64,000 bases of DNA, from positions 50,532 through 114,531 of the forward strand of contig CAJNCV010000006.1 in the NCBI GenBank assembly GCA_905221385.1, in the 5' to 3' direction. The notes beneath the pieces are model-generated. The model was given only the letters and a program-made list of their open reading frames with translations. It had not been told where the DNA came from and searched no databases. Position 1 is the stretch's first letter, and each line of letters opens with the position of its first letter. The DNA is from a bacterium (lineage in GTDB: Bacteria > Bacillota > Bacilli > Lactobacillales > Streptococcaceae). Made by a program: the position numbers and the translations under genes. Of the stretch, positions 1 through 9,151 are shown piece after piece.

Positions 1-1
1 G

Positions 2-385
2 TGGGATTTGATCCCTTTTGCAGGTGGGAAATTGTCCTTGGGCGCTACTCATGAAAATGATATGGGATTTGATTTGACGGTAGATGAAACCTTGCTCCAA
101 CAAATGGAGGATGCGGCCTTGCCTCACTATCCAGCCTTGGCAGAAGCCAAATCATCGGGTGAGCGTGTGGGAATTCGTGCCTACACCAGTGATTTCTCCC
201 CTTTCTTTGGGCAGGTACCAGGATTGGCAGGTGTCTATGCGGCTAGTGGACTAGGTTCATCAGGCCTCACAACTGGTCCGATTATCGGTTACCATCTAGC
301 CCAGCTGGTCCAAGACAAGGAGTTGACCTTGGACCCAGTAAACTACCCAATTACAAACTATGTCAAACGAGTAAAAAGCGAATAA
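2..385 (+). CDS. FAD-dependent oxidoreductase (DadA/glycine-oxidase-like), C-terminal part
   Basis: The reading frame is open to the left edge, so only the last ~127 residues are present and the N-terminal FAD-binding fold is missing. The visible part resembles the C-terminus of DAO/DadA-type flavoproteins: an Arg-containing stretch (RAYTSDFSPFFGQVPGLAG) followed by the glycine-rich AASGLGSSGLTTGPIIG segment, which in this family closes over the FAD. Such enzymes oxidise amino acids or other amines; the substrate cannot be told here. A BOX repeat begins right after the stop codon. Family assignment is fairly sure, function is inferred. Confidence 0.75.
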   Translation, partial: WDLIPFAGGKLSLGATHENDMGFDLTVDETLLQQMEDAALPHYPALAEAKSSGERVGIRAYTSDFSPFFGQVPGLAGVYAASGLGSSGLTTGPIIGYHLAQLVQDKELTLDPVNYPITNYVKRVKSE

Positions 386-581
386 TACTCAATGAAAATC
401 AAAGAGCAAACTAGGAAGCTAGCCGCAGGCTGCTCAAAGCACGGCTTTGAGGCTGTGGACAGAACTGATGAAGTCAGCTCAAAACACTGTTTTGAGGTTG
501 TGGATCGAACTGACGAAGTCAGTAACCATACCCACGGTAAGGCGAAGCTGACATTGCTTGAAGAGATTTTCGAAGAGTATA
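386..581 (-). repeat. BOX element, A-B-B-C layout
   Basis: Read on the minus strand it runs boxA (about 522-581), two 45-bp boxB units (477-521 and 432-476) and boxC (386-431). boxA carries a near match to the conserved stretch used in BOX-PCR typing; outer ends read TATACTCTTCGAAAATCTC and GATTTTCATTGAGTA. The two boxB copies differ at a handful of bases. BOX is a non-autonomous repeat of S. pneumoniae and relatives. Short reading frames inside it are not genes. Confidence 0.92.
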
Positions 582-684
582 AGCATTTTACTAAAATTTT
601 AGTCTCCCCTTTAGGATGGCAAATGACATTCCCTACCAAAAATGGTAAAATAAGAAAAAATAATTCGAGAATCGAGGAAAAAAG

Positions 685-1704
685 ATGCAAGAAAAGATTT
701 TGGTAACTGGTGGTGCCGGTTTTATCGGAACCCACACTGTTATTGAATTGATCCAAGCAGGTCATCAAGTGGTTGTAGTGGATAACCTTGTCAACAGCAA
801 CCGTAAAAGTTTAGAAGTTGTTGAAAGAATCACAGGAGTTGAAATTCCTTTCTATGAGGCAGATATCCGTGATACTGATACTCTCAGAGATATTTTCAAG
901 CAAGAAGAGCCAACAGGTGTGATTCACTTTGCTGGTTTGAAGGCTGTAGGTGAATCAACACGTATCCCTCTTGCCTACTATGACAACAATATCGCTGGAA
1001 CTCTTAGTCTTTTGAAAGTTATGGAAGAAGCAAACTGTAAGAATATCATCTTCAGCTCTTCTGCGACAGTTTACGGAGATCCTCACACAGTTCCAATCTT
1101 AGAAGATTTCCCACTTTCAGTGACCAATCCTTACGGTCGTACCAAACTCATGCTAGAAGAAATCTTGACTGATATCTACAAAGCAGACTCAGAATGGAAT
1201 GTGGTCTTGCTTCGTTACTTTAATCCAATCGGAGCGCATGAAAGTGGAGACTTGGGAGAAAATCCAAACGGTATTCCAAACAACCTCTTACCATATGTGA
1301 CTCAGGTAGCTGTTGGAAAATTAGAGCAAGTGCAAGTCTTCGGAGACGATTACGATACGGAAGATGGAACTGGTGTTCGTGACTATATCCACGTCGTAGA
1401 CCTAGCCAAAGGTCACGTTGCAGCTCTTCAAAAAATCCAAAAGGGGTCTGGCCTTAACATTTATAACCTTGGAACAGGCAAGGGCTACTCTGTTCTTGAA
1501 ATTATTCAAAATATGGAAAAAGCAGTGGGACATCCCATTCCTTACCGCATCGTAGAACGCCGACCAGGAGACATCGCGGCCTGCTACTCAGACCCAGCAA
1601 AAGCCAAAGCAGAACTGGGCTGGGAAGCAGAACTCGACATCACCCAAATGTGTGAAGACGCATGGCGTTGGCAAAGCAAGCATCCAAATGGATTTGAAGA
1701 CTAA
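685..1704 (+). CDS. galE: UDP-glucose 4-epimerase
   Basis: 339 aa, full length for GalE. It interconverts UDP-glucose and UDP-galactose in the cytoplasm (Leloir pathway, precursors for capsule and wall polysaccharide). Seen: Rossmann NAD motif GGAGFIG at residues 9-15, SSSATVYG at 124-131 with the catalytic Ser/Thr region, and the YxxxK pair Y150/K154 in NPYGRTK. The ATG is preceded by an AT-rich 100-bp stretch after the BOX element with a purine-rich ribosome site (GAGGAAAAAAG). The next gene, a glycosyltransferase, starts 1 bp after the stop, so the two are probably co-transcribed. Confidence 0.95.
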   Translation: MQEKILVTGGAGFIGTHTVIELIQAGHQVVVVDNLVNSNRKSLEVVERITGVEIPFYEADIRDTDTLRDIFKQEEPTGVIHFAGLKAVGESTRIPLAYYDNNIAGTLSLLKVMEEANCKNIIFSSSATVYGDPHTVPILEDFPLSVTNPYGRTKLMLEEILTDIYKADSEWNVVLLRYFNPIGAHESGDLGENPNGIPNNLLPYVTQVAVGKLEQVQVFGDDYDTEDGTGVRDYIHVVDLAKGHVAALQKIQKGSGLNIYNLGTGKGYSVLEIIQNMEKAVGHPIPYRIVERRPGDIAACYSDPAKAKAELGWEAELDITQMCEDAWRWQSKHPNGFED

Positions 1705-1705
1705 G

Positions 1706-2671
1706 ATGATGATTTCAATCATCGTCCCTTGTCTAAACGAAGAGGAAGTACTTCCTCTTTTTTATCAGTCTGTGGAAGCACTGCTTCCAGAATTAGGAGC
1801 AGAGATCGAGTATGTCTTTGTAGATGATGGCTCAAACGATGGAACCTTAGAGCTTTTGAAGGCCTATCGGGTACAAAATCCCGCGGTACATTATATCTCT
1901 TTCTCGAGAAATTTTGGGAAGGAGGCGGCTCTGTATGCAGGCTTGCAGCATGCGACTGGAGACTTGGTGGTCGTGATGGATGCAGACCTTCAGGATCCTC
2001 CTAGTATGCTACTTGAGATGAAAGCCTTACTAGACCAAAATGCAGACTTGGACTGTGTTGGGACACGGAGAACTAGTCGGGAGGGAGAGCCTTTCTTTCG
2101 CAGTTTCTGCGCTGACCTCTTTTATCGCCTCATGCAAAAAATTAGCCCAGTAGCTCTGCCCTCAGGTGTCCGCGATTTTCGCATGATGAGGAGGTCTGTG
2201 GTAGATGCTATTTTAACCTTGACCGAGTCCAATCGGTTCTCTAAGGGACTCTTTGCCTGGGTTGGCTTTAAAACGCACTATCTTGATTATCCAAACGTTG
2301 AACGACAGGCTGGCAAGACCAGTTGGAGTTTTAGACAGCTCTTTTTCTACTCGATTGAAGGAATTCTTAACTTTTCAGATTTTCCCTTGAGTATAGCCTT
2401 TGTAGCAGGACTGCTATCTTGTCTTATTTCTTTTATGATGACTGTTTTTGTAGTATTTCGGACTCTTATCTTGGGAAATCCGACATCTGGCTGGACATCT
2501 CTGATGGCTGTCATTCTCTTTCTTGGGGGGATTCAACTCCTGACCATTGGGATTTTGGGAAAATATATCAGTAAGATCTATATGGAAACCAAAAAAAGAC
2601 CACTCTATCTCGTCAAAGAAAAAAGTGATCTTTCTGTCTTTGAAGGAAAAAATAACCAGAAAAGACTATAA
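1706..2671 (+). CDS. Family 2 glycosyltransferase, membrane-anchored (GtrB/DPM1-like)
   Basis: 321 aa from the ATG at 1706; an in-frame ATG at 1688 and a further upstream start at 1652 would overlap galE. N-terminal GT-A fold: SIIVPCLNEEE, VFVDDGSNDGT, and the metal-binding DAD at 92-94 in MDADLQDP. Two hydrophobic segments lie near residues 230-255 and 265-290, then a basic tail. This layout fits polyprenyl-phosphate hexose transferases that load a sugar on undecaprenyl phosphate. Location behind galE suggests use of a UDP-hexose, which is inference. Confidence 0.88.
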   Translation: MMISIIVPCLNEEEVLPLFYQSVEALLPELGAEIEYVFVDDGSNDGTLELLKAYRVQNPAVHYISFSRNFGKEAALYAGLQHATGDLVVVMDADLQDPPSMLLEMKALLDQNADLDCVGTRRTSREGEPFFRSFCADLFYRLMQKISPVALPSGVRDFRMMRRSVVDAILTLTESNRFSKGLFAWVGFKTHYLDYPNVERQAGKTSWSFRQLFFYSIEGILNFSDFPLSIAFVAGLLSCLISFMMTVFVVFRTLILGNPTSGWTSLMAVILFLGGIQLLTIGILGKYISKIYMETKKRPLYLVKEKSDLSVFEGKNNQKRL

Positions 2672-2745
2672 TTTTATCTGTAAATATGCTAAACTAGTAG
2701 GTGTGGGAATAAAGAGAAAAATCATCAACATTCATTCCCTGTACA

Positions 2746-2949
2746 CTACGATGGATCTTTTAGAAGTGCTCGCGTAGGACAGTGTTTGATGGCCTCCAGG
2801 ACATCGCTGGTCTCAGCGATTTCTCTTTGCAATTCAACTGGATCATCGTAAAATTGAACGATTCCATTATCATGGTAATCAAAGAGTTCAGAATAGGTTT
2901 GGCAAAGCCCACAGGCAATGCAACGTTCAGGTATAAGCGTGACTTTCAT
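2746..2949 (-). CDS. Ferredoxin, single [4Fe-4S]
   Basis: 67 aa from the ATG at 2949; the longer open frame upstream is an AT-rich leader and unlikely to be translated. Cysteines C10, C13, C16 (CIACGLC) and C57 followed by Pro (HCP) form one 4Fe-4S cluster site; the second cluster of 2x[4Fe-4S] ferredoxins is absent. It is a small cytoplasmic electron carrier. A possible partner in the same window is the ferredoxin-NADP reductase at 13282-14250, but no link is shown. It stands alone on the minus strand between plus-strand genes. Confidence 0.9.
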   Translation of the reverse strand: MKVTLIPERCIACGLCQTYSELFDYHDNGIVQFYDDPVELQREIAETSDVLEAIKHCPTRALLKDPS

Positions 2950-2994
2950 ATTTATATTGTAATAAGAAAATGTAAAAAAAACAAGGAGTAAGGT

Positions 2995-3501
2995 ATGGAA
3001 AAAGAACCGTGGCAAGAAGATATTTATGAAAACAATGAGGAAGAATCAAGAACAGATCGTCGTCGCCGTAAACAAAAAGGGAAAGGCGTTGTTGCGAATC
3101 GTGTCTTGACGGTTCTAGCTAGCCTCTTCTTTGTAATCGTTGTAGCAATGGTAGTTGTATTGATTTACCTATCAACTGGAGGAAGCAATCGTACTTCATC
3201 TTTGAAGGACTTCTATGATGCATCGTCTCCTTCTACAAGTTCAAGTTCTAAAGTGGAAGCATCATCATCTTCAAGTAGCAAGGTAGAGGAAACATCTTCT
3301 TCTGAATCAACACCTTCAGAGAGCAGTTTGGAAGAGCATACAGAGGGTGAAGGAACACTTACAGTACAGCCTGGAGAGGGAGAAGCAGCTCTTGCTCAAC
3401 GTGCAGGGATTTCCATTGCCCAGCTAGAAGCCCTAAATCCTTCTCACATGTCATCTGGATCTTGGTTTGCCAATCCAGGTGATGTGATTAAGACAAGATA
3501 G
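2995..3501 (+). CDS. Membrane-anchored LysM-like surface protein (SAG1386/EF1546 type)
   Basis: 168 aa. Residues 1-33 are charged and cytoplasmic (KEPWQEDIYENN, then an Arg/Lys-rich patch), a single membrane helix covers about 36-60, then a Ser/Thr/Glu-rich linker (72-115), and a C-terminal LysM-like domain (about 118-168, TLTVQPGEGEAALAQRAGIS...GDVIKTR) expected to sit outside the cell on peptidoglycan. RBS AAGGAG lies 6 bases before the ATG. It precedes cmk by 9 bp and is probably co-transcribed with it. Role in wall attachment is inferred from the domain. Confidence 0.85.
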   Translation: MEKEPWQEDIYENNEEESRTDRRRRKQKGKGVVANRVLTVLASLFFVIVVAMVVVLIYLSTGGSNRTSSLKDFYDASSPSTSSSSKVEASSSSSSKVEETSSSESTPSESSLEEHTEGEGTLTVQPGEGEAALAQRAGISIAQLEALNPSHMSSGSWFANPGDVIKTR

Positions 3502-3510
3502 GAGTCGGTC

Positions 3511-4185
3511 ATGAAGACAATTCAAATTGCTATCGATGGTCCAGCTTCTAGTGGTAAGAGTACGGTCGCAAAGATTGTCGCTAAGGATTTTGGTTACACT
3601 TATCTCGATACGGGTGCTATGTACCGTGCTGCGACTTATATAGCGCTCAAGCACCAGTTGAATGCAGGAAATGTAGAGCAACTTCTTGAGCTTCTTAGCC
3701 AACACCCCATTAGTTTTGGACGTTCAGAAACTGGAGAACAGCTTGTTTTTGTAGGGGATGTTGATATTACGCATCCGATTCGTGAAAATGAAGTAACCAA
3801 CAAAGTTTCAAGCATCGCTGCCATTCCTGAAGTGCGTGAAAAACTGGTTTCGCTCCAGCAAGAGATTGCTCAGCAAGGCGGTATTGTCATGGATGGCCGT
3901 GATATCGGGACAGTTGTTTTACCACGAGCTGAACTCAAGATTTTCTTAGTTGCTTCGGTTGATGAAAGAGCAGAGCGTCGTTACAAGGAAAATATTGCTA
4001 AAGGGATTGAGACTGACTTGGAAACGTTGAAAGAAGAGATTGCTGCGCGTGACTACAAGGATAGTCATCGTGAAACCTCACCTCTCAAACAGGCTGAGGA
4101 TGCAGTTTACCTTGACACAACTGGACTAAGTATCCAAGAAGTGGTCGAAAAAATCGAATCAGAAGCAAAAAAATATTTGTCCTAG
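3511..4185 (+). CDS. cmk: Cytidylate kinase
   Basis: 224 aa, normal length for Cmk. It phosphorylates CMP and dCMP with ATP in pyrimidine salvage and after RNA/lipid turnover. P-loop GPASSGKS at 9-16, CMP-binding TGAMYRA and [10 protein letters not shown] motifs, and RRY lid residues ([14 protein letters not shown]) are all visible. The gene follows the LysM protein closely and ends in a strong terminator at 4193-4225, so the operon ends here. Confidence 0.97.
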   Translation: MKTIQIAIDGPASSGKSTVAKIVAKDFGYTYLDTGAMYRAATYIALKHQLNAGNVEQLLELLSQHPISFGRSETGEQLVFVGDVDITHPIRENEVTNKVSSIAAIPEVREKLVSLQQEIAQQGGIVMDGRDIGTVVLPRAELKIFLVASVDERAERRYKENIAKGIETDLETLKEEIAARDYKDSHRETSPLKQAEDAVYLDTTGLSIQEVVEKIESEAKKYLS

Positions 4186-4192
4186 GGACGAG

Positions 4193-4225
4193 AGGAGCAG
4201 GCTAAATGAAGCCTGCTCCTTTTCT
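4193..4225 (+). terminator. Terminator of the cmk operon
   Basis: GGAGCAGGCT pairs with AGCCTGCTCC around a short loop, followed by TTTTCTCTCTTTT. It separates cmk from folA, which also marks the synteny change discussed in the findings. Confidence 0.85.
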
Positions 4226-4303
4226 CTCTTTTGCGCGCGTTTCAAAACAGCCTTTTTGGGAGAATTTTGATAAAATAGTAGTATCAATGAAAAGGACGGA
4301 AGC

Positions 4304-4810
4304 ATGACAAAGAAAATCATAGCCATTTGGGCCCAGGATGAAAAAGGTGTGATTGGGAAGGAAAATCGTCTCCCTTGGCATTTGCCAGCAGAGTTGCAAC
4401 ATTTTAAGGAAACAACTTTAAATCATGCTATACTGATGGGGCGAGTGACCTTTGATGGAATGGGACGTCGTCTGCTTCCAAAACGGCAAACTCTGATTTT
4501 AACGCGCAATAGCGAAGAGGTCATAGATGGGGCACTCGTATTTCAAGATGTGGAGTCTGTTTTAGCGTGGTATCAGAGTCAGGAAAAAAATCTCTATATT
4601 ATTGGCGGGAAACAGATTTTTCAGGCTTTTGAGCCTTATTTAGATGAAATCATCGTGACACAGATTCATGCTCAGGTGGAGGGAGATACCTATTTCCCTG
4701 AGGAGTTTGACTTATCTCATTTTGAGACGGTTGCAAGCAAATCTTACACCCGAGATGAGAAAAACGACTATGATTTTACCATCGAATACCGAGATAGAAA
4801 GGAAGTCTAA
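4304..4810 (+). CDS. folA: Dihydrofolate reductase
   Basis: 168 aa. It reduces dihydrofolate to tetrahydrofolate with NADPH and is the trimethoprim target. Seen: [21 protein letters not shown] at the N-terminus (folate and NADPH site), [10 protein letters not shown], and YIIGGKQIF. Residue 100 is Ile, the susceptible state; the well-known pneumococcal resistance change is I100L. RBS AAAGGACGGAAG before the ATG; an AT-rich -10 (GATAAAAT) lies near 4270. A 56-aa gene overlaps its stop by one base. Confidence 0.96.
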   Translation: MTKKIIAIWAQDEKGVIGKENRLPWHLPAELQHFKETTLNHAILMGRVTFDGMGRRLLPKRQTLILTRNSEEVIDGALVFQDVESVLAWYQSQEKNLYIIGGKQIFQAFEPYLDEIIVTQIHAQVEGDTYFPEEFDLSHFETVASKSYTRDEKNDYDFTIEYRDRKEV

Positions 4811-4980
4811 TGGAGCGCAGTATATTTGGATTTTTTACAGCATTCTTGTGTGTGATCTGTATTTTGGCGGGAGCACAGGCTTTTCGTAAGAAGCGCTATG
4901 GACTGTCTGTCTTACTCTGGTTGAATGCCTTTACCAATCTGGTAAACAGTATTCATGCTTTTTACATGAACTTATTTTAG
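4810..4980 (+). CDS. Small hydrophobic protein, 56 aa, unknown
   Basis: ATG overlaps the folA stop (TAATG), so it is likely translationally coupled. The protein [17 protein letters not shown]... has one clear N-terminal membrane helix (about 5-22), a positive loop FRKKRYG (positive-inside) and a second hydrophobic half (about 31-52) ending in MNLF. It resembles nothing I can name, but its position between folA and clpX and its sensible membrane-protein composition argue it is a real gene. Confidence 0.7.
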   Translation: MERSIFGFFTAFLCVICILAGAQAFRKKRYGLSVLLWLNAFTNLVNSIHAFYMNLF

Positions 4981-5016
4981 ATAGAATAACAGTATAGAAT
5001 AGAACGGAAGGAAATC

Positions 5017-6249
5017 ATGCCTACAAATAGGAATAATGATATGATGGTTTATTGCTCATTTTGTGGCAAAAGCCAAGAAGAAGTAAAGAAAATAATCGCT
5101 GGGAACAACGCCTTTATCTGTAATGAATGTGTGGAGTTAGCCCAGGAAATCATTCGGGAGGAGTTGGCTGAGGAAGTCTTAGCAGACTTGTCTGAAGTTC
5201 CAAAACCAATCGAGCTCCTCAATATCTTGAACCACTATGTGATCGGTCAAGATCGTGCCAAACGTGCCTTGGCAGTGGCAGTTTACAACCACTATAAACG
5301 CATCAATTTCCACGATACGCGTGAAGAGTCAGAAGATGTGGATTTGCAGAAGTCAAATATCTTGATGATTGGCCCAACTGGTTCTGGGAAAACTTTCTTG
5401 GCCCAAACCTTGGCTAAGAGTTTGAACGTGCCTTTTGCTATCGCAGATGCGACAGCTCTGACTGAGGCTGGTTATGTGGGCGAGGACGTGGAAAACATCC
5501 TCCTCAAACTCTTGCAGGCCGCTGACTTTAACATCGAACGTGCAGAGCGTGGAATTATCTACGTGGACGAAATTGACAAGATTGCTAAGAAGAGCGAGAA
5601 CGTGTCTATCACACGTGACGTTTCTGGTGAAGGGGTGCAGCAAGCCCTTCTCAAGATTATCGAGGGAACTGTCGCTAGCGTGCCACCTCAAGGAGGACGC
5701 AAACATCCACAACAAGAGATGATTCAGGTGGATACCAAGAATATCCTCTTTATCGTAGGTGGTGCTTTTGATGGCATCGAAGAAATCGTTAAACAACGTC
5801 TGGGAGAAAAAGTTATCGGTTTTGGCCAAAATAACAAGGCGATTGACGAAAACAGCTCCTACATGCAAGAAATCATCGCAGAAGACATTCAAAAATTCGG
5901 TATTATCCCTGAGTTGATTGGACGCTTGCCTGTCTTTGCTGCTCTTGAGCAATTGACAGTAGATGACTTGGTTCGCATCCTGAAAGAGCCAAGAAATGCC
6001 TTGGTGAAACAATACCAAACCTTGCTTTCTTATGATGATGTTGAGTTGGAATTTGACGATGAAGCCCTTCAAGAAATCGCCAATAAGGCTATCGAGCGCA
6101 AAACTGGTGCGCGTGGTCTTCGCTCAATCATTGAAGAAACCATGCTAGATGTTATGTTTGAAGTGCCAAGTCAAGAAAATGTGAAATTGGTTCGCATCAC
6201 AAAAGAAGCTGTTGACGGAACGGAAAAACCAATCCTAGAAACAGCCTAG
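5017..6249 (+). CDS. clpX: ClpX, ATPase subunit of the ClpXP protease
   Basis: 410 aa. N-terminal zinc-binding domain with C13, C16, C35 and C38; AAA+ module with Walker A GPTGSGKT at 119-126, pore loop GYVGEDVE, Walker [11 protein letters not shown], and sensor-2 KTGARGLRS. It unfolds tagged proteins and feeds them to ClpP, encoded here at 49167-49757. RBS GGAAGGAAA. The next gene, ysxC, follows after a few bases, an arrangement common in streptococci. Confidence 0.98.
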   Translation: MPTNRNNDMMVYCSFCGKSQEEVKKIIAGNNAFICNECVELAQEIIREELAEEVLADLSEVPKPIELLNILNHYVIGQDRAKRALAVAVYNHYKRINFHDTREESEDVDLQKSNILMIGPTGSGKTFLAQTLAKSLNVPFAIADATALTEAGYVGEDVENILLKLLQAADFNIERAERGIIYVDEIDKIAKKSENVSITRDVSGEGVQQALLKIIEGTVASVPPQGGRKHPQQEMIQVDTKNILFIVGGAFDGIEEIVKQRLGEKVIGFGQNNKAIDENSSYMQEIIAEDIQKFGIIPELIGRLPVFAALEQLTVDDLVRILKEPRNALVKQYQTLLSYDDVELEFDDEALQEIANKAIERKTGARGLRSIIEETMLDVMFEVPSQENVKLVRITKEAVDGTEKPILETA

Positions 6250-6257
6250 AGGTGACT

Positions 6258-6845
6258 ATGGAAATCAATACACACAATGCTGAAATCTTGCTCAGTGCGG
6301 CAAATAAGTCCCACTATCCGCAGGATGACCTGCCAGAGATTGCCCTTGCAGGGCGTTCAAATGTTGGCAAGTCCAGCTTTATCAACACCATGCTGAACCG
6401 CAAGAATCTCGCTCGTACATCTGGGAAACCTGGGAAAACACAGCTGCTCAACTTCTTTAACATTGATGACAAGATGCGTTTTGTGGATGTACCAGGTTAT
6501 GGCTATGCCCGCGTTTCTAAAAAGGAACGTGAAAAGTGGGGGCGCATGATTGAGGAGTACCTAACGACTCGGGAAAATCTCCGTGCGGTTGTCAGTTTGG
6601 TGGATCTCCGCCACGACCCGTCAGCAGATGATGTACAGATGTATGAATTTCTCAAGTATTATGAGATTCCGGTTATCATCGTTGCGACCAAGGCGGACAA
6701 GATTCCCCGTGGTAAGTGGAACAAGCATGAATCAGCAATCAAAAAGAAATTAAACTTTGACCCAAGTGACGACTTCATTCTCTTTTCATCTGTCAGCAAG
6801 GCAGGGATGGATCAGGCTTGGGATGCAATATTAGAAAAATTGTGA
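6258..6845 (+). CDS. ysxC: Ribosome biogenesis GTPase YsxC/EngB
   Basis: 195 aa from the ATG at 6258. A GTG at 6252 is in frame, but it lies inside the ribosome site AGAGGTG and is less likely. GTPase motifs: G1 [10 protein letters not shown]3 DVPGYG, G4 TKADK, G5 SSVSK. The family helps assemble the 50S subunit and is usually essential. It is co-transcribed with clpX (8 bp apart). Confidence 0.95.
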   Translation: MEINTHNAEILLSAANKSHYPQDDLPEIALAGRSNVGKSSFINTMLNRKNLARTSGKPGKTQLLNFFNIDDKMRFVDVPGYGYARVSKKEREKWGRMIEEYLTTRENLRAVVSLVDLRHDPSADDVQMYEFLKYYEIPVIIVATKADKIPRGKWNKHESAIKKKLNFDPSDDFILFSSVSKAGMDQAWDAILEKL

Positions 6846-6854
6846 GGGAAAGAA

Positions 6855-7235
6855 ATGGCAAAAACAATTCATACAGACAAAGCTCCAAAAGCAATCGGAC
6901 CTTATGTTCAAGGAAAAATCGTTGGTAATCTTTTGTTTGCTAGCGGTCAAGTTCCCCTATCTCCTGAAACTGGAGAAATTGTAGGAGAAACGATCCAAGA
7001 ACAGACAGAACAAGTTTTGAAAAATATCGGTGCTATTTTGGCTGAAGCAGGAACAGACTTTGATCATGTTGTTAAAACAACTTGCTTCTTGAGCGATATG
7101 AATGACTTTGTTCCTTTTAACGAGGTTTACCAAACGGCCTTTAAAGAGAAATTTCCAGCTCGTTCAGCTGTAGAGGTTGCACGTCTTCCTCGTGATGTAA
7201 AAGTCGAAATTGAAGTGATCGCAGAGATTGGATAA
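6855..7235 (+). CDS. ridA: RidA/YjgF family enamine/imine deaminase
   Basis: 126 aa, usual length. RidA hydrolyses reactive enamine/imine intermediates such as 2-aminoacrylate, protecting PLP enzymes. Seen: FASGQVPLSPETGEIV, the substrate-binding Arg103 in FPARSAVEVARLP, and the C-terminal KVEIEVIAEIG strand with the conserved Glu. It sits 9 bp after ysxC and is followed by a terminator at 7243-7269. Confidence 0.92.
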   Translation: MAKTIHTDKAPKAIGPYVQGKIVGNLLFASGQVPLSPETGEIVGETIQEQTEQVLKNIGAILAEAGTDFDHVVKTTCFLSDMNDFVPFNEVYQTAFKEKFPARSAVEVARLPRDVKVEIEVIAEIG

Positions 7236-7242
7236 GCTAGTT

Positions 7243-7269
7243 GAAGTTTGGCTCTGCCAAACTTTTTTT
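7243..7269 (+). terminator. Terminator after ridA
   Basis: AAGTTTGGC and GCCAAACTT pair around a TCT loop, followed by a run of T. It ends the clpX-ysxC-ridA unit just before the rapZ ribosome site. Confidence 0.85.
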
Positions 7270-7286
7270 GATATAAGGAGAGATAG

Positions 7287-8177
7287 ATGACAAAGAAACA
7301 ACTTCACCTGGTGATTGTGACAGGGATGAGTGGCGCAGGGAAAACGGTAGCCATTCAGTCCTTCGAAGATTTGGGATATTTTACCATTGACAATATGCCA
7401 CCAGCCCTCTTGCCAAAGTTTTTGCAGTTGGTAGAGACCAAGGATGATGACCATAAGTTAGCCCTAGTAGTCGATATGCGGAGCCGTTCCTTCTTTTCAG
7501 AGATTCAGGCAGTTTTGGATGAATTGGAAAACCAAGACGATTTGGACTTCAAAATCCTCTTTTTAGACGCAGCAGATAAGGAATTGGTGGCACGCTATAA
7601 GGAAACTAGAAGAAGTCACCCTCTAGCTGCTGATGGTCGGATTTTAGATGGCATCAAGCTGGAACGTGAACTCTTAGCACCTTTGAAAAACATGAGTCAA
7701 AATGTGGTGGATACGACAGAACTCACTCCTCGTGAACTGCGTAAAACCATTGCAGAGCAATTTTCAGACCAAGAACAAGCCCAGTCTTTCCGTATCGAAG
7801 TCATGTCTTTTGGATTCAAGTATGGTATCCCTATTGATGCAGACTTGGTTTTTGATGTCCGTTTTTTGCCAAATCCATACTACCTTCCGGAACTCCGCAA
7901 TCAGACAGGTGAGGATCAAGCAGTTTATGACTATGTGATGAATCATGAAGAGTCTGAAAATTTCTATCAGCACTTACTCGCCTTGATTGAGCCCATTTTG
8001 CCAAGTTACAAAAAAGAAGGCAAGTCTGTTTTAACCATTGCAGTAGGATGTACAGGTGGACAACACCGTAGTGTTGCCTTTGCAAAACGAATAGCTGAGG
8101 ACCTTGCTAAAAACTGGCCTGTCAATGAAAGCCATCGTGACAAAGACCGAAGAAAGGAAACGGTAAACCGTTCATGA
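7287..8177 (+). CDS. rapZ: RapZ/YvcJ family nucleotide-binding protein
   Basis: 296 aa. N-terminal P-loop GMSGAGKT at residues 13-20; C-terminal RapZ domain with [10 protein letters not shown]. In E. coli RapZ guides RNase E to the GlmZ small RNA; in Gram-positives YvcJ binds and hydrolyses nucleotides and affects competence, with no settled target. It overlaps yvcK by 4 bp, forming the standard rapZ-yvcK-whiA operon of Firmicutes. RBS AAGGAGAGA. Confidence 0.95.
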   Translation: MTKKQLHLVIVTGMSGAGKTVAIQSFEDLGYFTIDNMPPALLPKFLQLVETKDDDHKLALVVDMRSRSFFSEIQAVLDELENQDDLDFKILFLDAADKELVARYKETRRSHPLAADGRILDGIKLERELLAPLKNMSQNVVDTTELTPRELRKTIAEQFSDQEQAQSFRIEVMSFGFKYGIPIDADLVFDVRFLPNPYYLPELRNQTGEDQAVYDYVMNHEESENFYQHLLALIEPILPSYKKEGKSVLTIAVGCTGGQHRSVAFAKRIAEDLAKNWPVNESHRDKDRRKETVNRS

Positions 8178-9151
8178 GAAAACCAAAGATAACGGTAATT
8201 GGTGGAGGAACAGGTATCCCCGTCATTTTGAAAAGCTTGCGAGAAAAGGATGTTGATATCGCAGCCATCGTAACGGTAGCTGATGATGGTGGCTCTTCTG
8301 GTGAACTAAGAAAGAATATCCAACAGCTGACACCACCAGGCGATCTTCGCAATGTTCTGGTAGCCATGTCGGATATGCCTAAGTTTTATGAGAAGGTTTT
8401 TCAGTACCGTTTCTCAGAAGAGGCTGGAGCTTTTGCGGGTCATCCTCTAGGAAATATCATTATAGCAGGGCTTTCTGAAATGCAAGGGTCCACTTATAAT
8501 GCCATGCAGCTGCTAAGTCTCTTTTTCCACACAACAGGAAAAATTTACCCATCAAGCGATCAGCCTCTGACACTGCATGCAGTCTTTAAAGACGGTTCTG
8601 AGGTGGCAGGTGAGAGCCACATTGCAGATCATCCAGGTATGATCGACCATGTCTATGTGACCAATACCTTGGATGATGAAACACCCCAAGCCAGCCGTCG
8701 AGTGGTCAATACTATCCTCGAGAGTGATATGATCGTCTTGGGGCCTGGTTCCCTCTTTACATCGATTTTGCCAAATATTGTCATTGAGGAGATTGGGCAG
8801 GCTCTCTTGGAGACCAAGGCGGAGATAGCCTATGTCTGCAATATCATGACCCAGCGTGGGGAAACAGAGCACTTTTCAGACAGTGACCACGTGGAAGTCC
8901 TCCATCGACACTTAGGTCGGCCATTTATTGATACGGTCTTGGTTAATATCGAGAAGGTTCCTAGAGAATACATGGATAGCAACCGTTTTGATGAGTATTT
9001 GGTTCAGGTAGAGCATGACTTTGCTGGTCTTTGCAAGCAGGTCCCTCGTGTGATTTCATCCAACTTCCTTCGTTTGGAAAATGGAGGAGCCTTCCACGAT
9101 GGCGATTTGATTGTGGATGAATTGATGCGCATCATACAGGTGAGAAAATGA
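8174..9151 (+). CDS. yvcK: Gluconeogenesis factor YvcK/CofD-like
   Basis: 325 aa. Starts with [19 protein letters not shown], the glycine-rich nucleotide-binding loop of the CofD/YvcK fold, then [10 protein letters not shown] and PGDLRN. YvcK binds UDP-sugars and affects carbon flux to cell-wall precursors and cell shape. ATGA overlaps with both neighbours (rapZ stop, whiA start) indicate translational coupling. Confidence 0.95.
   Translation: MRKPKITVIGGGTGIPVILKSLREKDVDIAAIVTVADDGGSSGELRKNIQQLTPPGDLRNVLVAMSDMPKFYEKVFQYRFSEEAGAFAGHPLGNIIIAGLSEMQGSTYNAMQLLSLFFHTTGKIYPSSDQPLTLHAVFKDGSEVAGESHIADHPGMIDHVYVTNTLDDETPQASRRVVNTILESDMIVLGPGSLFTSILPNIVIEEIGQALLETKAEIAYVCNIMTQRGETEHFSDSDHVEVLHRHLGRPFIDTVLVNIEKVPREYMDSNRFDEYLVQVEHDFAGLCKQVPRVISSNFLRLENGGAFHDGDLIVDELMRIIQVRK

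Noticed and set aside
358..768. Open frames on both strands across the BOX element (also 392-706 and 35121-35345)
   Set aside because: They follow the repeat units of BOX, have odd composition and no ribosome site.
5353..6072. 239-codon open frame antisense to clpX
   Set aside because: Shadow of a strongly conserved gene; no start signals and unlikely residue composition.
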